DNA from: Streptomyces sp. NBC_00353
GTDB taxonomy: Bacteria > Actinomycetota > Actinomycetes > Streptomycetales > Streptomycetaceae
Direction of reading: 5' to 3'
NCBI RefSeq assembly: GCF_036108815.1
Contig: NZ_CP107985.1
Span: forward strand, 7,375,501-7,439,500
Length of the DNA stretch: 64,000 nucleotides
Part shown: positions 43,248 to 52,819 of the stretch, one piece after another
Position numbering within the stretch: the stretch's first letter is position 1
Layout of the letters: every line of letters starts with the position of its first letter
Made by a program: the position numbers and the translations under genes
Notes under the pieces: model-generated
Told to the model about the DNA's origin: nothing
What the model saw: only the letters and a program-made list of their open reading frames with translations
Database searches by the model: none

Positions 43248-44144
43248 TCACGTACCGGGGCGGCCGCCGACCGTCGTGACCGCTTCGGCCCCCGACCGGC
43301 AGCCCGCCGCCGCGGCTGTGGCATCGTCCGCCCCGGCGAGCCGCGCCGCAAGGAACCCTCCGGTGAAGGCGTCGCCCGCCCCCGTCGAGTCGACCGCTCC
43401 TCGCACCGGGACGGCCGGAACGCGCCCGGTCACCGTCCCTCCGGTGGCCAGCAGGGCCCCCTCCTCGCCCAGGGTGACGACGACCTTCGGAACCAGAAGG
43501 CTCAACTTGGCGGCGGCATCGGCTGTTTCGGGGAGGCCGGTGAGCAGCCGGGCCTCGTCCGCATTCGGCAGCAGCAGCTCCGTCCCCTCCACGGCCGTCA
43601 GGAACGGGCCGACGCCGAGCTCGGCGAGGAAGCCCGCGGAGGCGGGGTCCACGCTTGCCGGGATGGAACGCCGCCGTGCCTCCCGCAGGGCGAGCAGGGC
43701 CGTCGCGCGACTCGTGGCGGCGAAGAGGAGGTAGCCGGAGACATGAAGATGCGCGACGCCGTCGAGCATCGAAGGCGACCAGTTGTCGGGGGACAGACGC
43801 AGAACGGCGCCGCTGTCGGTGAGGAAGGTGCGTTCGGCAGCGGAGTCGACGAGCGCGACGACGATGGCGGTCGGTGCCTCGTCGTCCACGGCCAGCAGCG
43901 GACGTACCCCCGCCCGGCGCAGCACATCCTCGTGCCAGGCCGCGGAGTCGGCGCCCACCCGTGCCAGCAGCCGCACGTCCCGGCAGCCCGAACGCGCCGC
44001 CCAGCAGGCGACATTGGCACCGGCGCCGCCCGGCAGCGTGCTGATCCGGGCCACCGTGTCCGTGCCGTGCGCGAGAGGTCCCCCGTGCCGCGCCACCACA
44101 TCCGTGACCACGTCCCCGACGACGAGAAGACCGCCGTCGGTCAT
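43248..44144 (-). CDS. psuK: PfkB-family kinase, probable pseudouridine kinase
   Basis: 298 aa from ATG 44144. PfkB motifs are LPGGAGANVACWAARSG near the N-terminus and VDSTGAGDAFTGGFLAA at the C-terminus, with the catalytic Asp in GAGD. Its start overlaps the stop of the pseudouridine-5'-phosphate glycosidase gene (ATGA). In known pathways PsuK phosphorylates pseudouridine and PsuG splits the product into uracil and ribose 5-phosphate. The assignment to pseudouridine rests on this coupling. Confidence 0.88.
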   Translation of the reverse strand: MTDGGLLVVGDVVTDVVARHGGPLAHGTDTVARISTLPGGAGANVACWAARSGCRDVRLLARVGADSAAWHEDVLRRAGVRPLLAVDDEAPTAIVVALVDSAAERTFLTDSGAVLRLSPDNWSPSMLDGVAHLHVSGYLLFAATSRATALLALREARRRSIPASVDPASAGFLAELGVGPFLTAVEGTELLLPNADEARLLTGLPETADAAAKLSLLVPKVVVTLGEEGALLATGGTVTGRVPAVPVRGAVDSTGAGDAFTGGFLAARLAGADDATAAAAGCRSGAEAVTTVGGRPGT

Positions 44145-45121
44145 CGGGCGGCCGCCGTCTTCGGCCCGGCTGTCCCGTGTTCCGCGGCGGACCGGGAAAC
44201 CGCGATCCGCGCGGCAAGGGACACGTTCCCGCGCACGGCCGCCAGGTTGGCCTCCAGGGAGGCCCCTCCGGTGTGCTGCATCAGGTGGTCCAGCAGGAAC
44301 GGCGTGACGGCCTGCCCCACGATGCCGTGCTCCCGGCACGCGTCCAACGCCTGGGCCAGCACCCGGTCGTGCAGGGCGGGATCCAGCTGATCCTTCTGCG
44401 GTACGGGGTTGGCGACGATCAGCGCCGCGGCGGGCCCGCCCAGGGTCTCCCTGGCCCGCATCACTTCCACGACCTCCTCGGGCGTACGCACCGTCCAGTC
44501 GACGGGCTCGCCCGAACTGCTCAGATAGAAGCCGGGGAAGTGCTCCGTGCCGTAGCCGAGCACACCGACCCCGAGGGTCTCCAGGCGCTGCAGCGTGGCC
44601 GGGACATCCAGGATCGACTTCACACCGGCGCACACCACCGTGATGTCGGTGCGGGCGAGCAGCCGGAGATCCGCGGACTCGTCCTGGGTCGCGGTCCAGT
44701 CCCGGTGCACGCCGCCGAGGCCGCCGGTCGCGAAGACGCGCAGGCCCGCGCGGGCCGCGAGGAACGCGGTCGCGGACACGGTCGTCGCCCCGCTCGCACC
44801 GGCCGCCAGCGCCGGTGCGAGGTCGCGGTGCCCGAGTTTCCGCATCGACGGATCCTCGGCGACCCTTTCCAACTCGTCCTTGTCCAGGCCGATATGGCTT
44901 CGTCCGTCGAGTACGGCGATGGTCGCGGGGACGGCGCCCGCGGATCGCACGAGCTCCTCCAGCTCTTCCGCGACCCGCCGATTCCGGGGGCGCGGCAGGC
45001 CGTGCGCGATGATCGTCGACTCCAGGGCCACGACGGGGCGGTGCGCTGCGAGGGCTTCCTGTACCTCGGTGGAGAGGACCGGTTCGTACGGGTGGGCGCT
45101 GTCCGGCGCATTCAGTGACAT
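44141..45121 (-). CDS. psuG: Pseudouridine-5'-phosphate glycosidase
   Basis: 326 aa from ATG 45121 (GTG 45127 is an alternative). It begins with VALESTIIAHGLPRPRNRRV, and FATGGLGGVHRD, VVCAGVKSILDVPATLQRLE and GALIVANPVPQ-type segments (here AALIVANPVPQKDQLDPALH) follow; all are family marks, with the catalytic Lys in VKSILD. It cleaves the C-C glycosidic bond of pseudouridine 5'-phosphate. It forms an operon with the downstream PfkB kinase, allowing reuse of pseudouridine from RNA turnover. Confidence 0.94.
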   Translation of the reverse strand: MSLNAPDSAHPYEPVLSTEVQEALAAHRPVVALESTIIAHGLPRPRNRRVAEELEELVRSAGAVPATIAVLDGRSHIGLDKDELERVAEDPSMRKLGHRDLAPALAAGASGATTVSATAFLAARAGLRVFATGGLGGVHRDWTATQDESADLRLLARTDITVVCAGVKSILDVPATLQRLETLGVGVLGYGTEHFPGFYLSSSGEPVDWTVRTPEEVVEVMRARETLGGPAAALIVANPVPQKDQLDPALHDRVLAQALDACREHGIVGQAVTPFLLDHLMQHTGGASLEANLAAVRGNVSLAARIAVSRSAAEHGTAGPKTAAAR

Positions 45122-45272
45122 GTCCACATCCCTGTCGCGGCCGGGCTACCCTCAAACGTGACCCAGGACCCGAACGGCCGCCGGACCGTGCGGCGCCGGC
45201 CGGACGAGTCCGGCTCCCTCCGGCCGGTCCTGATCGCGAGACGTCCTGGGGCGGTCGCTAGGGTGACCGGCC

Positions 45273-45635
45273 ATGACCACATTTGATCAAGCTCCCGCCT
45301 CCTTCGCCGTGCACATCCCCGACGCCGAGCTCGAACCGGAGCCGCTCGACCCCGAGCAGATCGTCTCGGGCGAGCCCGTGGTGACCGGCAAGGTGCTGTG
45401 GGAGTCCGCCGACGGCAAGCAGGTGCGGGGCATCTGGCAGATCACGCCGGGCGTGGTCACCGACACCGAGGCCGACGAACTGTTCGTGGTCGTCAGCGGG
45501 CGCGCGACCGTCGTGGTCGAGGACGGCGCGACGCTGCAGATCGGTCCCGGTGACGCCTGCGTGCTGCGCGAGGGCGACCGTACGACCTGGACCGTGCACG
45601 AGACGCTGCGCAAGGCGTACCACATCAGCCTCTGA
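45273..45635 (+). CDS. Small cupin-domain protein
   Basis: 120 aa. ESADGKQVRGIWQITPGVVT, DTEADELFVVVSGRATVVVE and GPGDACVLREGDRTTWTVHE form a single small cupin barrel of the (S)-ureidoglycine-aminohydrolase-like DUF861 type. Metal-ligand His residues are sparse, so it may be non-catalytic. It is cytoplasmic and stands alone, convergent with an MFS gene. Confidence 0.85.
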   Translation: MTTFDQAPASFAVHIPDAELEPEPLDPEQIVSGEPVVTGKVLWESADGKQVRGIWQITPGVVTDTEADELFVVVSGRATVVVEDGATLQIGPGDACVLREGDRTTWTVHETLRKAYHISL

Positions 45636-45722
45636 AGTCCGGGGCTCGTGCCTGGCCCGGGCCCGGGCCACCTTGCCTCGCGGACCTCGTCCCGCGATGT
45701 CGGTCCTGCGGATCCCGTCCGG

Positions 45723-47015
45723 TCAGGCGGCGGCGGGCCGGGTCAGCGCGCGGCGCAGCGCCAGTGCCGCCATCGGCAGCAACAGGCACGCGCCGACCGC
45801 GTTCAGCCAGCCGTAGCTCGCCTGGGAGACGATCACCCCGGCGACCGCACCGCCGATGCCCGCCGCCGTGTTCATGGTCAGGTCCGACAGGCCCTGCACG
45901 GCGGCGCGGGCGGGCTGCGGTACGGAGTCGGTGAGGAGCGCCGAACCGGCGACAAGCCCCGCCGACCAGCCGAGACCGAGCACGAACAGGCCGGCGGCCG
46001 TCCGGCCGTGGCTGGGGCCCGCGGTGCCGGCCAGCAGCGCGGCGCACGACAGCAGCCCGGCCGCCAGTCCGATCACAGTGAGCCGTCCGAACCTGTCGGC
46101 GAGCCACCCCATCACCGGCGAGAACGCGTACATGCCCGCGATATGACCGCTGATGACCAGGCCGATCAGCTCGAGGTCCGCGCCGTGGTGGCCCAGGTGT
46201 ACCGGGGTCATCACCATGATCGAGACCATCGCGGTGTGCGACACGGCCACCGTCAGCAGCGCCAGCCGGGCCATCGGCGAGGCCCGCACCGCCGCCAGGC
46301 CCGCACGCAGCGAACGGCCGCCCGCCGACCGGCCGTCCTGCGGCGCCAGCGCACGCGCGGTGAGCAGGGGATCGGGCCGCAGCAGCACCCCGACCACCAT
46401 CGCGGCGAGCAGGAAGATGGCCGCCGCCATGAGGAACGGTCCGGCCGTCTCGGATATGGATGTGCCACGGAAGACATGGCCCGCCGGAGCCGCGATGTTG
46501 GGACCGAGGACCGAACCGATCGTGGTGGCCCAGATGACGGTGGAGATCGCGCGTCCTCGGCGGTCCGGCTCGGCAAGATCGGCGGCGGCGAAGCGGGCCT
46601 GCAGATTGGCCGACGAGCCGGCACCGAACCCGGCCATGCCGAGCAGCAGCAACGGGAAACTGCCCACGACGGTGGCCAGGACCACCAGGGCCGCGCCGAG
46701 CGCACCGATCAGATAGGCCAGTACGAGGCCGGGGCGCCGGCCCCGCGAGGTCATCAGTGCGGCCAGCGGCAGCGACAGCAGTGCGGTACCGGTCACCGAT
46801 GCCGTCGGGGCGAGACCGGACAGCGCCTCCGAGCCGCTCACCTCCGTCGCCAGTACAGGGGCCAGGGCGATGCCGATGGGCACGCCGAGCCCGCCGAGTA
46901 TCTGGCTGGCGATGAGCACCGCCGACGTTCTGCGCCGCAGGGCGGGGAGTTCCGCCGCGGTGACGGGACCGCCGGGCCCGGCGGGGGTGTCGGATGCGTC
47001 GAGGGCGTTGGTCAC
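45723..47015 (-). CDS. MFS transporter
   Basis: 430 aa from GTG 47015. Twelve hydrophobic segments are expected. The MFS loop 2-3 motif appears as LAALMTSRGRRPGLVLAYLI, and the second-half equivalent as MGWLADRFGRLTVIGLAAGL. It has no substrate-defining feature; drug or metabolite export is a guess. It lies between an ogt gene and a cupin gene with no obvious operon partner. Confidence 0.88.
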   Translation of the reverse strand: MTNALDASDTPAGPGGPVTAAELPALRRRTSAVLIASQILGGLGVPIGIALAPVLATEVSGSEALSGLAPTASVTGTALLSLPLAALMTSRGRRPGLVLAYLIGALGAALVVLATVVGSFPLLLLGMAGFGAGSSANLQARFAAADLAEPDRRGRAISTVIWATTIGSVLGPNIAAPAGHVFRGTSISETAGPFLMAAAIFLLAAMVVGVLLRPDPLLTARALAPQDGRSAGGRSLRAGLAAVRASPMARLALLTVAVSHTAMVSIMVMTPVHLGHHGADLELIGLVISGHIAGMYAFSPVMGWLADRFGRLTVIGLAAGLLSCAALLAGTAGPSHGRTAAGLFVLGLGWSAGLVAGSALLTDSVPQPARAAVQGLSDLTMNTAAGIGGAVAGVIVSQASYGWLNAVGACLLLPMAALALRRALTRPAAA

Positions 47016-47084
47016 CGACAGAGTGTGCCAGCTAGCACGCAGGTACGAAAACGGGTCCGGGGAGGGCGGCCGTGGCGAGCGGCC

Positions 47085-47651
47085 TCAGAACAGCGGCTGC
47101 GGCAGCACCCCCTCCAGCGCCAGCAGCTGCCGCTTGGTCTCCAGACCGCCGCCGAACCCGCCGAGCCCGCCGTCGCTCTCCACCACCCGGTGGCACGGAA
47201 CCACCACCGGCAGCGGGTTGGACCCCATGGCCGCCCCGACCGCCTGGGCCGCTCCCGGCTGCCCTACACGCCTGGCGAGATCCCCGTACCCGACGACCGT
47301 TCCGTACGGCACACCCGCCGCGAGCTCGCGGAGCACCTGACGGTTGAAGCCGGACGTCAGCGACCAGTCCAGCGGGAGGGCGAACTCCCGCAACGAACCC
47401 GTGAAGTACTCCGCGAGCTGGCGCGTCGGCTCGGTGAGGCGGGCGGAGCCGGGTGTCTCCACCGGCTCCGCACCGAGCCGGGCCCGCAGCTGCCCGACCG
47501 CCCTGTCCCGCACCGCGGGGCCGGCGTGGAAGACGACACTCACCAGCCCCGCGGCCGTCGCGGCGAGCAGCAGCGGCCCGATGTCGCTGCCGACGACGGC
47601 CCACTCGACAGTCCCACCGCTGCCACCGTCGGCATCCCCGTTGCTGTTCAT
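47085..47651 (-). CDS. ogt: Methylated-DNA-protein-cysteine methyltransferase
   Basis: 188 aa from ATG 47651 (MNSNGDADGG). The active site is VVVPCHRVVESDGGLGGFGG, with the acceptor Cys in PCHRV. GVPYGTVVGYGDLARRVGQP is the DNA-binding helix-turn-helix with the arginine finger. It repairs O6-alkylguanine by transfer of the alkyl group to itself, a suicide reaction. A damage-type promoter at 47659-47681 places transcription start at the start codon. Confidence 0.94.
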   Translation of the reverse strand: MNSNGDADGGSGGTVEWAVVGSDIGPLLLAATAAGLVSVVFHAGPAVRDRAVGQLRARLGAEPVETPGSARLTEPTRQLAEYFTGSLREFALPLDWSLTSGFNRQVLRELAAGVPYGTVVGYGDLARRVGQPGAAQAVGAAMGSNPLPVVVPCHRVVESDGGLGGFGGGLETKRQLLALEGVLPQPLF

Positions 47652-47658
47652 GGAAACC

Positions 47659-47681
47659 ACCGTACGGCCGGCCACTGACAG
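47659..47681 (-). promoter_or_regulatory. PafBC-type promoter of ogt
   Basis: On the minus strand CTGTCAGTGG (47681 to 47672), a 7-bp spacer and TACGGT (47664 to 47659). It differs from the polA element by one base. The start would be within 1-2 bases of ATG 47651, a leaderless message. Confidence 0.78.
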
Positions 47682-47708
47682 CGGGGGAGGGGAAGCTCCG
47701 GCCGGCTG

Positions 47709-48668
47709 TCAGTCGGTGGCCCTGCGCACCACGTCAGGGGTGTTGGTGATGATCCCGTCGACGTGGAACCCGTCCACCTTCCTGGCGGTGGCCGCGTCGT
47801 CGACCGTCCATGTGTTGACCCGGAGCTTCCTGCCGTGCGCGCCCTTCAGCGCGTGTGCGGCCGCCACATAGCGGGTGCTGATCGACGCGTACGACGGGTT
47901 GATCTGGTCGGTGAACGCCGCGTACGCCTTCAGATCGGCGATCGCGGGGGTGCCGAGGAAGCCGGTGGTGACGTCGGGACGCTGCTGGTGCACCTTCTTG
48001 ATGCTGCCCGCGCTGAAGCTCTGGATCACCAGCCTGTACCTGACGTGACCGGGGTCCAGCCACCCCTTCTGGCGCAGCACCCGCAGCGTCTCCTTCTCGA
48101 TGCCCGGGTAGATCTGCGGGTTCTTGATCTCCAGCAGCAGGTTCTGGTCGTTGCGCTCGATCCGGTCCAGGTACTGCTTGAGCGTGGGGATCCGGGTCCC
48201 GGCGTACCGGGCGCCGAACCAGCTGCCCGCGTCCAGCCGGGCGATCTCCGCGGCCGTGAAGTCCTTGACCGCCCACGGTGCGCGCTTCGGGAAGACCTTC
48301 TCGACGTTGGTGGTCCGCTTCAGATCGGGGTCGTGGATGACGACCAGTACTCCGTCCTTGGTGAGCTGGACGTCGTTCTCCACCCAGTCGAAGCCGAGGT
48401 GGTTGGCCCGGTCGACGGCGGCCAGGGTGTTCTCCGGCGCGTATGCCGATGCACCCCGGTGGGCGAGGACGACCGGGGCGCCGGGTGTCGGAATGGCCCG
48501 CGTGTTCACGACGGTCCGAATGGCTTTCTCCGTGCTCGTGCCCATGCGCGCACCCGCACCCGTGTCCGTGCCGGAGTCCGTGGCCTGCGAGTGGGGGATC
48601 AGCAGCAGCGCGCCGGCGCCCAGCAGGGCGACGGCGGCGAGGGAGGCGGTAGCGGTGCGTGCGTACAC
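47709..48668 (-). CDS. Secreted glycerophosphodiester phosphodiesterase
   Basis: 319 aa from GTG 48668 behind AAGGAG. A signal peptide (TASLAAVALLGAGALLLIP) exports it. The catalytic set is in VLAHRGASAYAPENTLAAVD (His-Arg), FDWVENDVQLTKDGVLVVIH (Glu-x-Asp and second His) and LLLEIKNPQIYPGI. It hydrolyses glycerophosphodiesters from phospholipids or teichoic acids to glycerol 3-phosphate outside the cell. Streptomyces homologues are often phosphate-regulated; no clear PHO box was found here. Confidence 0.93.
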   Translation of the reverse strand: MYARTATASLAAVALLGAGALLLIPHSQATDSGTDTGAGARMGTSTEKAIRTVVNTRAIPTPGAPVVLAHRGASAYAPENTLAAVDRANHLGFDWVENDVQLTKDGVLVVIHDPDLKRTTNVEKVFPKRAPWAVKDFTAAEIARLDAGSWFGARYAGTRIPTLKQYLDRIERNDQNLLLEIKNPQIYPGIEKETLRVLRQKGWLDPGHVRYRLVIQSFSAGSIKKVHQQRPDVTTGFLGTPAIADLKAYAAFTDQINPSYASISTRYVAAAHALKGAHGRKLRVNTWTVDDAATARKVDGFHVDGIITNTPDVVRRATD

Positions 48669-48883
48669 GTGTACTCCTTGCGTCAGAGTTCCGTCCGGGC
48701 CGAGAGTGACAGCCGCCCCCGAACGACGGACCGGCGAAGGATGGCCACCACATGAACGGAAGAGCCGAGACCGGGTCTCCGGCCCATTGAGCTGCCGATA
48801 AAATGCAGTCCTTCTGTTTGTTTGCCGGGCATCGCGCCTTAGGGTCACCCCGAACCCGGGCTTCACTCGAAGGGCGTACGAGC

Positions 48884-49774
48884 ATGCAGGGCACAACGGA
48901 CGGCTTCAGCTATGGGATGGTGACGCCCGCTGCGGCTTTCCTCATGGCGTGCCTCGGCGCGGCCCTGGGGTTGCGCTGCACGACGCGGTCGCTGCGGACC
49001 GAGCGTTCCTTCAAGGCCGGCTGGCTGGCTCTCGGGGCGACGTCCATAGGCTCCGGCATCTGGACGATGCACTTCATCGCGATGATGGGATTCAGCGTCG
49101 AGAGGGTGCCGATCGAGTACGACATCCCGGTCACCTTCGCCAGCCTGGCCGTCGCGATCGTCATGGTCGGCATCGGCATCTTCATCGTCGGGTACCAGGG
49201 CGCGACCTGGATGGCCATGGTCACCGGCGGCACCATCACCGGTCTCGGCGTGGCCACCATGCACTACCTCGGCATGGCAGGAATGCGCCTCCAGGGGCAG
49301 TTCGAGTACGACACGCTCACCGTCGCGCTCTCCGTCGTCATCGCCGTCGTCGCCGCGACGGTCGCACTCTGGGCGGCCGTCTCCATCCGGGGCTTCCTGC
49401 CCAGCCTCGGTGCCAGCGTGGTGATGGGCGTGGCGGTGAGCGGAATGCACTACACGGCCATGGCCGCGCTCAGTGTCCATCTGCACCCGGACGTCACCGG
49501 CAACGCGGTCGAAAGCCCGCCGACCGCACCCCTGATCCCGCTGCTGATCGGCCCCGGCTGCTTCCTCCTGCTCGCCGCGGTGGTCGTGATGTTCGACCCC
49601 TTGATGGTGATGGGCGACCCGGACTGGGCCGACCCGGCGGGACACGGCACCCACGGCATCGGCCGGGCCCCCGGCATCCCCGTCCAGCGGCAGGTCCCGC
49701 GGTTCGGCACCTACGCCGACCCGGCGTCCTTCCAGTCGCAGCGTCAGCACACCCCGCCGTCGCGGGACCGGTGA
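48884..49774 (+). CDS. MHYT-domain membrane sensor-like protein
   Basis: 296 aa from ATG 48884. Seven hydrophobic helices carry the three MHYT-type motifs: WTMHFIAM, ATMHYLGMAGM and SGMHYTAMAAL, each with the His/Met residues thought to bind copper or sense a gas. The C-terminal 45 residues are hydrophilic and Gln/Pro-rich, with no GGDEF, EAL or kinase domain. It is therefore a stand-alone MHYT protein of unknown output. uvrB follows, with its own promoter. Confidence 0.9.
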   Translation: MQGTTDGFSYGMVTPAAAFLMACLGAALGLRCTTRSLRTERSFKAGWLALGATSIGSGIWTMHFIAMMGFSVERVPIEYDIPVTFASLAVAIVMVGIGIFIVGYQGATWMAMVTGGTITGLGVATMHYLGMAGMRLQGQFEYDTLTVALSVVIAVVAATVALWAAVSIRGFLPSLGASVVMGVAVSGMHYTAMAALSVHLHPDVTGNAVESPPTAPLIPLLIGPGCFLLLAAVVVMFDPLMVMGDPDWADPAGHGTHGIGRAPGIPVQRQVPRFGTYADPASFQSQRQHTPPSRDR

Positions 49775-49785
49775 CCGGACCCCGG

Positions 49786-49808
49786 TTGTCAGTGGGGGGT
49801 CGTACGGT
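49786..49808 (+). promoter_or_regulatory. PafBC-type promoter of uvrB
   Basis: TTGTCAGTGG (49786-49795), a 7-bp spacer and TACGGT (49803-49808). This matches the actinobacterial RecA-independent damage promoter. The expected start coincides with ATG 49815, so the mRNA should be leaderless. Confidence 0.82.
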
Positions 49809-49814
49809 GGTTCC

Positions 49815-51944
49815 ATGCGGCCCGTTTCGAAGATCGAACGTTCGGTGGCGCCTTTCGAGGTCGTCAGTTCCTACCAGCCCAGCGGCGACCAGCCCGCGGC
49901 CATCGCCGAGCTGGAGCGGCGCATCCGGGCAGGTGAGAAGGATGTCGTGCTGCTCGGCGCGACCGGCACCGGGAAGTCGGCGACCACCGCCTGGATGATC
50001 GAGAAGCTCCAGCGCCCCACGCTGGTGATGGCGCCGAACAAGACCCTCGCGGCCCAGCTGGCGAACGAGTTCCGCGAACTGCTCCCGAACAACGCCGTCG
50101 AGTACTTCGTCTCGTACTACGACTACTACCAGCCCGAGGCGTACATTCCGCAGTCGGACACGTACATCGAGAAGGACTCGTCGATCAACGACGAGGTCGA
50201 GCGGCTGCGCCACTCCGCGACGAATTCGCTGCTCACCCGCCGTGACGTGGTCGTGGTCGCCTCGGTCTCCTGCATCTACGGCCTCGGTACGCCACAGGAG
50301 TACGTGGACCGTATGGTCCCGCTCAAGGTGGGCGACGAGATCGACCGCGACCAGCTGTTGCGCCGCTTCGTGGAGATCCAGTACACCCGCAACGACATCG
50401 CGTTCACCCGGGGCACCTTCCGGGTGCGCGGCGACACCATCGAGATCTTCCCGGTCTACGAGGAGCTCGCCGTCCGCATCGAGATGTTCGGCGACGAGAT
50501 CGAGGCGCTCTCCACCCTCCATCCGCTCACCGGCGAGGTCATCAGCGAGGACAACGAGCTCTATGTCTTCCCCGCCAGCCACTACGTGGCGGGACCGGAG
50601 CGCATGGAGAAGGCGGTCAACGGCATCGAGCAGGAGCTGGAGCACCGCCTCGCCGAGCTGGAGAAGCAGGGCAAGCTGCTGGAGGCCCAGCGGCTGCGGA
50701 TGCGCACCACGTACGACATCGAGATGATGCGCCAGATCGGCACCTGCTCCGGTATCGAGAACTACTCGATGCACATGGACGGCCGCGAGCCCGGCACCGC
50801 TCCCAACACCCTCCTCGACTACTTCCCCGAGGACTTCCTGCTCGTCATCGACGAGTCGCATGTCACCGTGCCGCAGATCGGCGCCATGTACGAGGGCGAC
50901 GCCTCCCGCAAGCGCAGCCTCGTCGACCACGGCTTCCGGCTGCCGTCCGCCCTCGACAACCGCCCCCTGAGGTGGGAGGAGTTCGTGGAGCGGATCGGCC
51001 AGACCGTGTATCTCTCCGCCACCCCGGGCAAGTACGAGCTGTCCCGCGGCGACGGGTTCGTGGAGCAGATCATCCGCCCCACCGGCCTCGTCGACCCGGA
51101 GGTGGTCGTCAAGCCCACCGAGGGCCAGATCGACGACCTGGTGCACGAGATCCGCAAGCGCACCGAGAGGGACGAGCGGGTCCTGGTCACCACCCTCACC
51201 AAGAAGATGTCCGAGGACCTCACGGACTACTTCCTGGAGCTGGGCATCCAGGTCCGCTATCTGCACAGTGACGTCGACACGCTGCGCCGCATCGAGCTGC
51301 TGCGTGAACTGCGCGCCGGTGAGTACGACGTGTTGGTCGGCATCAACCTCCTGCGCGAGGGGCTCGACCTGCCCGAGGTGTCCCTGGTGGCCATCCTCGA
51401 CGCCGACAAGCAGGGCTTCCTGCGCTCCGGGACGTCTCTCATCCAGACCATCGGCCGCGCGGCCCGCAATGTGTCCGGCCAGGTCCATATGTACGCCGAC
51501 AAGATCACCCCGGCGATGGAGAAGGCCATCGACGAGACCAACCGCCGCCGGGAGAAGCAGATCGCGTACAACACCGAGCGCGGCATCGACCCGCAGCCGC
51601 TGCGCAAGAAGATCAACGACATCGTCGCGACGATCGCCCGCGAGGAGATCGACACCGAGGAGCTGCTCGGCACCGGCTACCGCCAGACGAAGGGCGACAA
51701 GGCCCCGGTCCCCGCGCTCGGCGGCAAGGCGGGCAAGGCCGGCAAGGCGGCCGGAGCCAAGAAGGCGGGCGCGGTGGTCACCGACCGGCCCGCGACCGAG
51801 CTCGCCGGGATCATCGAGGAGATGACCGACCGGATGCGGGCAGCCGCCGCGGACCTGCAGTTCGAGGTGGCCGCCCGACTGCGCGACGAGGTCGGCGAGC
51901 TGAAGAAGGAGCTGCGCCAGATGCGCGAGGCGGGCCTGGCCTGA
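49815..51944 (+). CDS. uvrB: Excinuclease ABC subunit B
   Basis: 709 aa. Walker A is LLGATGTGKSATTAWMIE, and the damage-verifying beta-hairpin is FVSYYDYYQPEAYIPQSDTY. Walker B is LLVIDESHVTVPQIGAMYEG. Motifs V and VI lie in GINLLREGLDLPEVSLV and LIQTIGRAARNVSGQV. The C-terminal UVR (UvrC-binding) motif is IEEMTDRMRAAAADLQFEVA. Between them lies a Lys/Gly/Ala linker (GGKAGKAGKAAGAKKAG) near residue 640. It loads onto damage with UvrA and guides UvrC incision. Confidence 0.97.
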   Translation: MRPVSKIERSVAPFEVVSSYQPSGDQPAAIAELERRIRAGEKDVVLLGATGTGKSATTAWMIEKLQRPTLVMAPNKTLAAQLANEFRELLPNNAVEYFVSYYDYYQPEAYIPQSDTYIEKDSSINDEVERLRHSATNSLLTRRDVVVVASVSCIYGLGTPQEYVDRMVPLKVGDEIDRDQLLRRFVEIQYTRNDIAFTRGTFRVRGDTIEIFPVYEELAVRIEMFGDEIEALSTLHPLTGEVISEDNELYVFPASHYVAGPERMEKAVNGIEQELEHRLAELEKQGKLLEAQRLRMRTTYDIEMMRQIGTCSGIENYSMHMDGREPGTAPNTLLDYFPEDFLLVIDESHVTVPQIGAMYEGDASRKRSLVDHGFRLPSALDNRPLRWEEFVERIGQTVYLSATPGKYELSRGDGFVEQIIRPTGLVDPEVVVKPTEGQIDDLVHEIRKRTERDERVLVTTLTKKMSEDLTDYFLELGIQVRYLHSDVDTLRRIELLRELRAGEYDVLVGINLLREGLDLPEVSLVAILDADKQGFLRSGTSLIQTIGRAARNVSGQVHMYADKITPAMEKAIDETNRRREKQIAYNTERGIDPQPLRKKINDIVATIAREEIDTEELLGTGYRQTKGDKAPVPALGGKAGKAGKAAGAKKAGAVVTDRPATELAGIIEEMTDRMRAAAADLQFEVAARLRDEVGELKKELRQMREAGLA

Positions 51945-52076
51945 CCTGCCGTACCGGCGTGTGTTGCAGGACCGACACAAAAACGGTCCAAAGCTGCTGC
52001 GCCTTCGGCGTGACTGCGTAGGGTGCTGGGAAACCGCGCACGGACGGTTGCGGGGCAAGGGGAGAGGGGACAGCGC

Positions 52077-52655
52077 GTGACGGTCAACATGACCAAGGGT
52101 CAGGCCATCAGCCTGCAAAAGAGCGACGGGGGGACCCTGACCGCGGTACGGATGGGACTCGGCTGGCAGGCGGCGCCGCGCCGCGGTCTGTTCGGCTCGC
52201 GCACGCGGGAGATCGACCTGGACGCGTCGGCGGTGCTGTTCGCCGACAAGCAGCCGGTCGACGTTGTCTTCTTCCGCCACCTCGTCAGTGACGACGGGTC
52301 GGTCAAGCACACCGGCGACAACCTGGTCGGCGGTGCCGGTTCGGGCGGCGACGACGAGGCGATCCTCGTCGACCTGCAGCGGGTGCCGGTCCACATCGAC
52401 CAGATCGTCTTCACGGTGAACTCCTTCACCGGCCAGACGTTCCAGGAGGTGCAGAACGCCTTCTGCCGCATCGTCGACGAGACCAACGGCCAGGAGCTCG
52501 CCCGCTACACGCTCGACGGCGGCGGTCAGTACACCGCCCAGATCATGGCCAAGGTGCACCGCGTCGGCGCCGGGTGGCAGATGACGGCCCTCGGTAACCC
52601 GGCCAACGGCCGTACGTTCCAGGACCTGATGCCGGCGATCCTGCCGCACCTGTAG
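52077..52655 (+). CDS. terD: TerD family protein (tellurium-resistance/stress type)
   Basis: 192 aa from GTG 52077 behind a GGGGAGAGGGGA stretch. It begins MTKGQAISLQKSDGGTLTAV and has VDVVFFRHLVSDDGSVKHTG, DDEAILVDLQRVPVHIDQIV and ARYTLDGGGQYTAQIMAKVH, the whole calcium-binding TerD fold with paired Asp residues. TerD proteins are linked to tellurite resistance, stress and differentiation in Streptomyces. It is followed by a larger TerD-related gene. Confidence 0.93.
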   Translation: MTVNMTKGQAISLQKSDGGTLTAVRMGLGWQAAPRRGLFGSRTREIDLDASAVLFADKQPVDVVFFRHLVSDDGSVKHTGDNLVGGAGSGGDDEAILVDLQRVPVHIDQIVFTVNSFTGQTFQEVQNAFCRIVDETNGQELARYTLDGGGQYTAQIMAKVHRVGAGWQMTALGNPANGRTFQDLMPAILPHL

Positions 52656-52819
52656 GCAAGGCCGGACCGATCGGGTCCGTATCGGTACGCGCAGCTCCCG
52701 GAGGCATCGGCCGCCGGGAGCTGCACCACATGCACCGCACCAACATGGCACGGCATCGCGCGGCACGGCGGATCGTGGCAGCGGGCCGCGCATCATCAAC
52801 TCGTCGAGGGGACAGGGCA

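Noticed and set aside
48663..48674. Perfect 12-bp palindrome GTACACGTGTAC at the GDPD start codon
   Set aside because: It overlaps the start region and is short enough to arise by chance in this GC context; no second copy seen.
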